The notes beneath the pieces were generated by a model. It was given only the letters and a program-made list of their open reading frames with translations, had not been told where the DNA came from and made no database searches. Source: Prolixibacteraceae bacterium (GTDB taxonomy: Bacteria; Bacteroidota; Bacteroidia; Bacteroidales; Prolixibacteraceae). From it: 12,961 nt of DNA. Shown one piece after another: positions 1 to 6,395 of the stretch. The first letter of the stretch is position 1. Every line of letters begins with the position of its first letter. The translations under genes were made by a program, and so were the position numbers. The stretch is from contig JAGODU010000109.1 in assembly GCA_017998095.1 (NCBI GenBank), positions 1 to 12,961 on the forward strand, written 5' to 3'.

Positions 1-72
1 ATGGACAGCTTCATAAAAGCCGACGGAAAAGATGAATTTGTAATATACATGGCTCCGGTAGGAAAGTATTAA
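1..72 (+). CDS. 3' end of a gene, possibly nitroreductase family (partial)
   Basis: An open frame runs from the first base to a TAA stop at 70-72 and gives 23 residues ending FVIYMAPVGKY. The gene is cut by the window edge, and the Met at its start need not be the real start. The ending resembles the C-termini of nitroreductase/SagB-type flavin proteins (…YxAPVGK), but 23 residues are too few to be sure. It is transcribed toward the operon on the other strand and shares the terminator at 71-107. It is probably a chromosomal neighbour rather than part of the defence cassette. Confidence 0.45.
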   Translation: MDSFIKADGKDEFVIYMAPVGKY

Positions 73-107
73 AAAGTTGAGAGAGGTTTAACCTCTCTCA
101 ACTTTTT
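71..107. terminator. Bidirectional intrinsic terminator
   Basis: A perfect inverted repeat has arms 76-87 and 91-102 (12 bp, GTTGAGAGAGGT with its complement) and a 3-nt loop. It is flanked by A5 (71-75) and T5 (103-107), so it gives a hairpin followed by a U-tract on both strands. It lies between the plus-strand stop codon at 72 and the minus-strand stop codon at 121. It should therefore end both the long minus-strand operon and the convergent neighbour. Confidence 0.93.
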
Positions 108-120
108 ATCTTTTTCATGT

Positions 121-624
121 TTATCCGTTTTTAACTTTGTCTGTTTCATAAATTTTACATACACCGCAGACTTTTTCTAAATAGTCCTCTTTGGTAGTTG
201 CTCCATCAGTAAAATACTCATACAACCATTCAAGTCCACCCCGCATATACTGATGGAATAATTCTAAATTTTCCTCTAGTTTCGTATTTTGCTCATCTTG
301 TCTGAAAGCACGATCTATTTTTTCATCGCTAGATAACTTTGTGGAATTATCTGCAAGCATAACAAGTCGAAAAGCAAAATCCAAATCGGCTTGGTGATTG
401 ATTATCTGTTCTGCCAAAATACTGTAAGTATCATTCGAAGAATTGTCTTCTGCAGATTTCTTATTATATCTCAATCCAATTAAAGGTGCTATAGCATAGA
501 TGTCAACAGCGGTACTTATTATGCCAGCGGCTTTTGCTGTTTTATCAAGCCTATTTGTCGTTGCACTTAAAAATCGTATATATGTAGCATGCTTACCTTT
601 AAGTTCATAATCGCTATTAAACAT
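121..624 (-). CDS. Unknown 167-aa protein, last gene of the cassette
   Basis: I do not recognise a family. The protein is mostly predicted helical. Residues about 30-55 form an Ala/Ile-rich stretch (AAGIISTAVDIYAIAPLIGL) that could be a buried helix pair or a weak membrane segment; no signal peptide precedes it. A CGVC pair lies near the C-terminus. The start is well supported: AAGGAGG sits 8 nt upstream, and the ATG overlaps the stop codon of the ATPase gene (TAATG, sharing base 624), so the two are very likely translationally coupled. Position and coupling suggest a partner of the DndD-like ATPase, possibly the small subunit of an SspFGH-like effector. It does not resemble DndE by eye. The gene ends just before the bidirectional terminator. 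Confidence 0.85.
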   Translation of the reverse strand: MFNSDYELKGKHATYIRFLSATTNRLDKTAKAAGIISTAVDIYAIAPLIGLRYNKKSAEDNSSNDTYSILAEQIINHQADLDFAFRLVMLADNSTKLSSDEKIDRAFRQDEQNTKLEENLELFHQYMRGGLEWLYEYFTDGATTKEDYLEKVCGVCKIYETDKVKNG

Positions 625-2624
625 TACATGGTCCTCCTTACGACGGAATTAGTATCGGAATTATTAATTTTCTCAATCGAATAACTACAACCGATCTTGT
701 GCTCTAAGGCTGGCCTTGCAAACTCCCAATCTTTTTGCATAACCATTAAAATGACTTGTTCCGCAATTCCAGGAATAATCTTGGAAATATTATTTATATG
801 GATTTCATCTGCATTAGAGAACGGGGCGTCCATCACAAGAGGATACGGCTCTGTATTTACAGGAATATCTTCATCATCTGTGACATCGTTTCCTTTATGA
901 GCCTTCTGCCTTGCTAAGTCCACCAAACCGGAAATAAAGGAAAAGTTCTTCACTGCTTCTAGTCCCTTGCTTTCGTCTGTTTTTACTTCATCATTATCCA
1001 AAAGTGTCATTAACACTATTTGATAACGATCGTTAATAGTAACATGACGTTTTCCGTGGTACATCCTTTCGAAAATGTTGTTTACGCTTTCCAGCAAGCG
1101 TTCCTTTACTTCCTTTTCTTGCTTGTCATAGCCAACTTTCAGCCATTCATATACAGCTTTTGCATAAGCAATACATTTTCTTAATCTCTCGTTTTTATCC
1201 GATACGATGGTTAGCCGTTCAATGGTTTTTTCAATTTCTGCTATTTCTTTTTCTGCCGCTCCAATATCTGATGAAATCTTCAAGAGCAGATCTCTTTTGT
1301 CCTTCAAAGTTTTCTCGTTTTTCTGGTAATCTTGTTCAATCTTGGCAACATCAATGTTACCTTGAATCTTTGCACTCACATTTTTTAATTCGTCCATCTT
1401 TTCATTTAGATAATTTCTATTATTACGATATTCTGTATGGTTTCCGAGCACCGTTTCATATAAGCCTTGACTTTCATCCAAATAGCGCTTATATGTATCC
1501 TTCGTGGTATGCAGAACAGTGCCTAAATGTTGAGGTGGTAGCAGACTTTGCTCGAACAATATGTTTTCTCTCGCACCCTCGTTTTTGCTCAGATCACAGC
1601 CACATATACATTTCTTTCTTTCCAAAATGAAGTCAATAGCAGCGGAACGCATTTCAGGAATGCCTTCACCGTTATACTTTGCTTCATCAATAACTTTCAT
1701 AGCACGATAAATGAGTGGCGTAGCGAAAAATTTCAATGCTCCCACACTAAAATCCTTGACAATGCGGTTTTCAGCATTCTCTATATTCTTGGCGATTTGA
1801 GCAATATCTTTTTCAAGTGAGAGCTTTCTTTCTTGGTTGTGCTTTTCATCTTTGTTTGCAAGTAACTGGGTTGATAGTTCCTCTTTTCTTCTCTCATAGT
1901 ACTCGATTTCATCTTTTGCTTCGTTTTTCCTTGTATTTAGTGCATCTAGCTTTGTCTGTGCATCGGTAAGGTCATTTTTGAGCTTGTTATTTTTCTGATC
2001 ACTGCCAACATCAAGCTCTTTGCTGAATTTCGCTGTGACAGAGGAAGCTTTGTTGGGATCTAATCTGTCTTTTGCTTCACCGACAACATCTAAGCCCATC
2101 AAGCCTCTGACAGCCGCAACAACGTCACCACGGTTGTTAATGTCTGCAATACGTTCACCGTCAAAGAAAAAATAGTCCGATAATGCTTCCGGCAGAATCT
2201 TATTTATTGTACTGTCACATTCATAAGATGGAACGGCTTGTTGTTCACCATTATCTTCCTTATACTGAATTTTTAGTACAGACTTTTCTATTTTAAGTTT
2301 ATCAGCATCGGATTTTGTGAATTTCTGTGTTCTGCGTATCGTAAACTCTCTATCCTCGTGAATTAAGACAATCTCAACAAATACTTCTTGGGTAGTATAT
2401 AAATCCATTGACTTTGCAACTTCAATATTAAGAACTTCACGGGTCTTAAAGTTAACCTTTTCATATAGACACCACTCAAAAGCCTGTATAAGCGTGGTTT
2501 TTCCGCTTGTGTTAACGCCCAAGATAACCGTAACATTCTTCTCTTTGTCGGTTGAAAATAGAATAGGTGGTTGTGCACCTTTATATTGGCGGAAGTTATT
2601 AAGTGCAATGCTCTTAATTATCAT
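624..2624 (-). CDS. DndD-like SMC/Rad50-type ATPase
   Basis: The product is 666 aa. A Walker A motif, GVNTSGKTT, lies at about residues 36-44, followed by YFFFDGERI at about 151-159, a motif common in DndD-type ATPases. Long charged coiled-coil arms (about 200-290 and 405-475) flank a cysteine-rich hook (CICGC, about 339-343). Toward the C-terminus are a divergent ABC signature (ISGLVDLA, about 564-571) and a Walker B/D-loop segment, LVMDAPFSNAD, about 596-606. This order is that of Rad50/RecN/DndD ABC ATPases, which hydrolyse ATP on DNA ends or nicks. Start: an in-frame ATG at 2645 lacks a spaced Shine-Dalgarno, while the ATG at 2624 has GGAGG 9 nt upstream and begins with the usual MIIKSIxLxNF. 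It overlaps the 58-aa gene by 11 nt. Its role is likely DNA sensing or restriction in the phosphorothioation-linked module; DndD itself works in modification. Confidence 0.9.
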   Translation of the reverse strand: MIIKSIALNNFRQYKGAQPPILFSTDKEKNVTVILGVNTSGKTTLIQAFEWCLYEKVNFKTREVLNIEVAKSMDLYTTQEVFVEIVLIHEDREFTIRRTQKFTKSDADKLKIEKSVLKIQYKEDNGEQQAVPSYECDSTINKILPEALSDYFFFDGERIADINNRGDVVAAVRGLMGLDVVGEAKDRLDPNKASSVTAKFSKELDVGSDQKNNKLKNDLTDAQTKLDALNTRKNEAKDEIEYYERRKEELSTQLLANKDEKHNQERKLSLEKDIAQIAKNIENAENRIVKDFSVGALKFFATPLIYRAMKVIDEAKYNGEGIPEMRSAAIDFILERKKCICGCDLSKNEGARENILFEQSLLPPQHLGTVLHTTKDTYKRYLDESQGLYETVLGNHTEYRNNRNYLNEKMDELKNVSAKIQGNIDVAKIEQDYQKNEKTLKDKRDLLLKISSDIGAAEKEIAEIEKTIERLTIVSDKNERLRKCIAYAKAVYEWLKVGYDKQEKEVKERLLESVNNIFERMYHGKRHVTINDRYQIVLMTLLDNDEVKTDESKGLEAVKNFSFISGLVDLARQKAHKGNDVTDDEDIPVNTEPYPLVMDAPFSNADEIHINNISKIIPGIAEQVILMVMQKDWEFARPALEHKIGCSYSIEKINNSDTNSVVRRTM

Positions 2625-2790
2625 TTTTATCAACCTCCGCTTCAATCAGTTTCCGGATTCTTTCTACCATATCATTGTCCTTGTATTTTTTGGTTTTGTG
2701 ATTTTCCCTTTCCATAAGGTAAATCCGATTCTTAAGTATCTTCAAGCTATCCGGGTTAAGTTCAATCTTTTGTTCATTATTAGATTCCAT
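2614..2790 (-). CDS. Small charged protein (58 aa) between helicase and ATPase genes
   Basis: The product is very hydrophilic and helical, with a Glu/Lys/Asn-rich sequence containing LMERENHKTKKYKDNDMVERI. Two ATGs are close together. The first (2796) is only about 2 nt after the G-run. The second (2790) has AGGGGG at about 8 nt spacing, so I chose it. The gene overlaps the helicase stop by 11 nt and the ATPase start by 11 nt, an arrangement typical of a real coupled gene. I have a weak recollection that similarly small conserved proteins sit beside DndD-like ATPases and are annotated as DNA-modification-system-associated small proteins. That would fit, but I cannot verify it. It may be a subunit bridging the helicase and the ATPase. 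Confidence 0.72.
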   Translation of the reverse strand: MESNNEQKIELNPDSLKILKNRIYLMERENHKTKKYKDNDMVERIRKLIEAEVDKNDN

Positions 2791-4933
2791 AATCATTACC
2801 CCCTATATAATTCAGTTTATAAAAATCATCTATTTTATCCTGCAATTTCACCACTTCAGATGAGTTTTCAGCTAAACTTGCGAAATCTTCCATTCTCTCA
2901 TATTCACGCCTTATTAGGGAATACTCGCTGTCAAGATAATTACTGCCGTACATCGGTTCGTCGATATTCCTGGGTAAGGTGATGAAGTCATATATTTTCG
3001 CAAACGGTTTATTTGGCGTCTTTCTCAAGACCCTACCACGCCGTTGTATATATTCCTTTGGATTAGTACTGCTTGCAAGAATAAACGCTGTTCTTATTCC
3101 GGGGATATTAACACCTTCATCTAGGCATCGTATAGCAACTAACGCTTGCAGCATAGTACCTTCTGCAAAATTCTCCTTAATTATTTCACGCTCGGCTGCA
3201 TTTTCTTCAGAGGTAAACTTCGAGACCCTCATGCCTAATTTATTTCCAAGCATATCAACGACTATCTCTATCTGCCGTTTTTCTTCCTCATCAACCTTGC
3301 CTTCAATATAGCTGCTGTTTTCAACAGTTGTAGCTCCACAGTAAACTAAGATCTGATTTTCCGTTGTATACTGCTCTTTTATGATTTCATAAAGAGCTTT
3401 CAGTTTGTTCCTGGCTCCAGCAATAATTCTTGCTCTTTTTATCAGTAATGTTTCAGCACGTTTAGGCATGGGCTCGTCTTTTTTTGAATTTCGCAGTATC
3501 TTAATTACTTTTTCAGTAAGCTCATTGTAAGCTTCAAGCTCATCGTCGTCCAAATAAATAGAAATCGGGTAATAATAATAGGGGGTAAGCTTATCTTCTT
3601 TGATTGCCCGTGCTAAAGAGTATTCAATACACTTGTTGCCAAAATAATCTTTTAACTTTTGAGTGCCCTCGTCATCGTGATGCCGCTCTAGAGTTGCAGA
3701 TAATGCCAAGCGATACTTAAATACCTCTTTCATACATTCAAGCTGTTTTTTAGCACCGAAATTATGTGCTTCATCGACTACTAAGCAGACATTTCCCGTT
3801 AGCTTATTAATTTCTTCTTGCATATTATTAGTTGCAAAAGTAGCATTGGTCGTAACAATACAGAAGTTTTGAATAACGCCTAGCTTGAAGTCACTAAGCA
3901 TGGATTTAAACTTTTTCTTCCAATCATAACCTGAATAGCAGATAAGAGGTTTAATCCCAAAAGCCCTAATATCCACTACCCATTGCTCGACAAGATGCTG
4001 GTATGGGCAAACGATGAAGACACCAAGGTTAGATCTTACTTTGTTACTTAAAACCTCTAACGCGCCAAGAGCGGTATAGGTTTTTCCAGTTCCGGTTGCC
4101 ATATCGAAAATGCCGCGATATTTTTCATTTTCCCATGAAATCATCGCATCAATCTGATAATCGTAAAACTTCACATTATCAGGTTTACTTATCCAACAAG
4201 TATTCGATTCCCGTGAAATATAAACATCATCACCAAACTCTTTTCGGTCCGGGTCTATTATTGAGCTTTTACGATATCGTTTAATAATTTCTTCTTTCAC
4301 ATTAGGAAAATCTATGGTGACAATATTGGGCTCAGTATTATTCCAAATTGAGGTAAACGCATTTTCCTTTAAAGTCACACGGTCTTGTTCATCATGCCAG
4401 CTACAAAATACGTCTATGGCTTCATAATTAATTTTCATAGCAGTAGCCGATTCGTTCATGGAGCCGGAAAACGCAACCTTGTTGCCCTCCGAATCTGCAA
4501 TAATCCCCATTTTTTCATGATACATTCCAATTTCGTCATTTTGTTCGGTTAACGCAATTTTTATATCCAAGATATTATCAGCAATTAAACTTGCTAAAAG
4601 ATTGAGACGGTCTTGCTCTATTTCTGTGTTCACGCTATGAAGTTCTCGAAGCAGAGCATTTTCAATAATTTTTTCTCGCAGTTCATATCCCTTTTTCATG
4701 GCTTCAACATCTTCATTGGAAAGGCGAGGAGAAGCGACAAGCTGAATAATTCCACCATTCTTAACCAGTCCTAAAATTCCTTTTGAAATCTCAGCCAGCG
4801 CAGAAGAGGAAAAAAATCCAACAGCCCGTTGATATGTAACAGCTTGTTTAAGCAAGGGAATATAAAAACCCTTTGCTACATTATCTATTAAAGAGCGGTA
4901 TTCACTTTTTAGCTCTACATCTTTTAAGCTCAT
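2780..4933 (-). CDS. SF2 DEAD/DEAH helicase with N-terminal PLD-type domain
   Basis: The product is 717 aa. The N-terminal ~190 residues resemble a phospholipase-D-fold domain, with an HxK motif (YHEKMGIIAD, about 138-147) and a downstream GSMNES. Only one such motif is seen, so a complete active site would need a dimer. A superfamily-2 helicase core follows: Walker A MATGTGKT (about 278-285), DEAH (387-390), SAT (412-414), a motif V-like GVNIPG, and QRRGRVLR (about 630-637). Start: the frame extends to a GTG at 4942, but the ATG at 4933 has AGGAGG 8 nt upstream and is preferred. The combination is seen in restriction-type helicases, including a family linked to Dnd loci as the phosphorothioation-system restriction enzyme. 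It is the likely nuclease/translocase of the effector module, acting on unmodified phage DNA (inference). Confidence 0.9.
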   Translation of the reverse strand: MSLKDVELKSEYRSLIDNVAKGFYIPLLKQAVTYQRAVGFFSSSALAEISKGILGLVKNGGIIQLVASPRLSNEDVEAMKKGYELREKIIENALLRELHSVNTEIEQDRLNLLASLIADNILDIKIALTEQNDEIGMYHEKMGIIADSEGNKVAFSGSMNESATAMKINYEAIDVFCSWHDEQDRVTLKENAFTSIWNNTEPNIVTIDFPNVKEEIIKRYRKSSIIDPDRKEFGDDVYISRESNTCWISKPDNVKFYDYQIDAMISWENEKYRGIFDMATGTGKTYTALGALEVLSNKVRSNLGVFIVCPYQHLVEQWVVDIRAFGIKPLICYSGYDWKKKFKSMLSDFKLGVIQNFCIVTTNATFATNNMQEEINKLTGNVCLVVDEAHNFGAKKQLECMKEVFKYRLALSATLERHHDDEGTQKLKDYFGNKCIEYSLARAIKEDKLTPYYYYPISIYLDDDELEAYNELTEKVIKILRNSKKDEPMPKRAETLLIKRARIIAGARNKLKALYEIIKEQYTTENQILVYCGATTVENSSYIEGKVDEEEKRQIEIVVDMLGNKLGMRVSKFTSEENAAEREIIKENFAEGTMLQALVAIRCLDEGVNIPGIRTAFILASSTNPKEYIQRRGRVLRKTPNKPFAKIYDFITLPRNIDEPMYGSNYLDSEYSLIRREYERMEDFASLAENSSEVVKLQDKIDDFYKLNYIGGNDYGI

Positions 4934-4950
4934 GAGCTGCACCTCCTAAA

Positions 4951-5232
4951 TCACTTTTCATAACTTGACAATTGGGGAAATGAGACTCCGTTCGCAAAAT
5001 GATAATATTTTCGCAAAGCGTTGGAGATGTTCCCGTTTGTGTCTTTCATTTCAGCTTTTATCTTAAGCAAGGATTCATACATTCTATTATCATCAGATAC
5101 GATATAATCAAGAGAAGTATCAAAGTGCCGTTCAATCATTCGTGCCTTATTTACTCTTGAGCGCACGGCTTTAACTTTGCTAACTATATTGTCATCTGAA
5201 AGTAAATAGTTTTCAAATTCTCGTTCTCTCAC
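4951..5232 (-). CDS. Unknown 93-aa helical protein
   Basis: Three candidate helices end in NALRKYYHFANG, and the N-terminal half contains KAVRSRVNKARMIERHF followed by LDYIVSDDNRMYESLL. This layout recalls the SAM-like core-binding domain found at the N-terminus of tyrosine recombinases and some restriction proteins (an ALRKYYxFxxG-type ending). No catalytic domain follows. Start: a GTG at 5241 abuts the AGGA with no spacer, whereas the GTG at 5232 has AGGAG 8 nt upstream, so the latter is chosen. It lies 11 nt after the desulfurase stop and 17 nt before the helicase start, with no terminator in either gap. It may be a DNA-binding accessory subunit; the function is unknown. Confidence 0.75.
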   Translation of the reverse strand: MREREFENYLLSDDNIVSKVKAVRSRVNKARMIERHFDTSLDYIVSDDNRMYESLLKIKAEMKDTNGNISNALRKYYHFANGVSFPQLSSYEK

Positions 5233-5243
5233 TATTATCACTC

Positions 5244-6392
5244 CTAACTGTTTTCGGCAATATAGTCTAATGCTTGTCCGAGTTTTGCAAAGTCATCATC
5301 GGTATTGAAAAAACTTACGCTGAATCTAACTGTTCCAGCAGGAAAAGTACCTAAAAATCTATGAGAAGAAGGCGCACAGTGAAGCCCTGTTCTAACTTCG
5401 ACACCTTGTTCATTCAATACTTGGCCTATGCTGTCGCTACTGTAACCATCAAAAAGACAGGATACAACGCCAACAGTATCCGCAACATCCGAAGAAGTGA
5501 TAATTTTAATATTGCTATACTTACTCAAAACAGCTATTAGCTTATTGTGATTTTCTTTTTCCTTTGCATAGATGCAATTTATGCCAGTTTTCTTTATCCA
5601 ATTCAAAGCTGCATACAGACCGGCTATAGCCATTATATTTTGACTGCCGACCTCATATCTTTCAGGAATTGTATCAGGTACATCTGGATTTGCCGAGTCA
5701 ATTCCAGTACCGCCGTATATAAGAGGCTTAAGCTTTAGATTGCTATTGCAAATAAATCCTGCAATTCCAAAAGTAGCATATAAAGTCTTGTGTCCTGCAA
5801 AGACAACAAAATCATAGATGTTACTACTTAAATCTGTATCAATAAGTCCTGCGGTCTGGCACATGTCAATCACATTGATTGATCCATATTGGTGTGATAA
5901 TGTGCAGATCTCTTTTATAGGTGCCACTACACCACACACATTACTTGCATGACTGATAATTATAATGTTAGGCTTGTTTTCAGCAAACTGATACTTAATT
6001 TTTTCTAAGTCATAGGTTAAATCCTTTTCATCAACACACAAGGTAAAAATGTTCAATTTATATAAACCCTGCAAGTAATTCAATACCCTCGTAACCGCAT
6101 TATGTTCAAAAGGTGAAACATAGATATTATAATTATCAGATACGGGAAGTCCTTGCAAAATTATATTTAACGCTTCTGTTGCTGATGGAGAAAATACTAC
6201 TTTTTTGGCAGGACAATGAAAAAGATCCAGCATAAGATTTCTCGTATCGTGAGTAAGCTTACTTGCGGAGCTATTCTGCCCGCGACCGGGATTAACTCCC
6301 GACTCACGATAGAATTTATCTACAAAGCTATACACTTCTTCCGGTTTCGGAAAAGTGGTAGCAGCATTATTAAAATAAGCTATTCTCTCCAA
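5244..6392 (-). CDS. Cysteine desulfurase, class-V aminotransferase fold (SspA/DndA role)
   Basis: This is a PLP enzyme of 382 aa that takes sulfur from L-cysteine as an enzyme persulfide. Visible features are the N-terminal YFNNAATTFPKP, the PLP-stacking His in EHNAV (H97), the cofactor Asp in VIDMCQTAG (D176), the Schiff-base lysine in AGHKTLY (K202), and the catalytic cysteine in RTGLHCAP (C339). The HCAP signature and overall look match the group-II-like desulfurase family modelled as TIGR01977 rather than classic IscS/NifS-type SspA or DndA. The start is a TTG, with GGGGAGG about 10 nt upstream. No upstream start is possible, because the in-frame TAA of the ATPase gene precedes it by one codon. 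It likely supplies sulfur to the SspD-like protein. Confidence 0.93.
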   Translation of the reverse strand: MERIAYFNNAATTFPKPEEVYSFVDKFYRESGVNPGRGQNSSASKLTHDTRNLMLDLFHCPAKKVVFSPSATEALNIILQGLPVSDNYNIYVSPFEHNAVTRVLNYLQGLYKLNIFTLCVDEKDLTYDLEKIKYQFAENKPNIIIISHASNVCGVVAPIKEICTLSHQYGSINVIDMCQTAGLIDTDLSSNIYDFVVFAGHKTLYATFGIAGFICNSNLKLKPLIYGGTGIDSANPDVPDTIPERYEVGSQNIMAIAGLYAALNWIKKTGINCIYAKEKENHNKLIAVLSKYSNIKIITSSDVADTVGVVSCLFDGYSSDSIGQVLNEQGVEVRTGLHCAPSSHRFLGTFPAGTVRFSVSFFNTDDDFAKLGQALDYIAENS

Positions 6393-6395
6393 TTG

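Noticed and set aside
1160..1820. Plus-strand open frames of 156 and 90 codons opposite the DndD-like ATPase
   Set aside because: They are antisense shadows of a gene with clear motifs. They have no credible ribosome site and a composition unlike real proteins.
2494..2982. Plus-strand open frame of 162 codons spanning the small gene and the gene junctions
   Set aside because: It would run against three coupled minus-strand genes, and its hydrophobic-aromatic composition is typical of the antisense of charged coding sequence.
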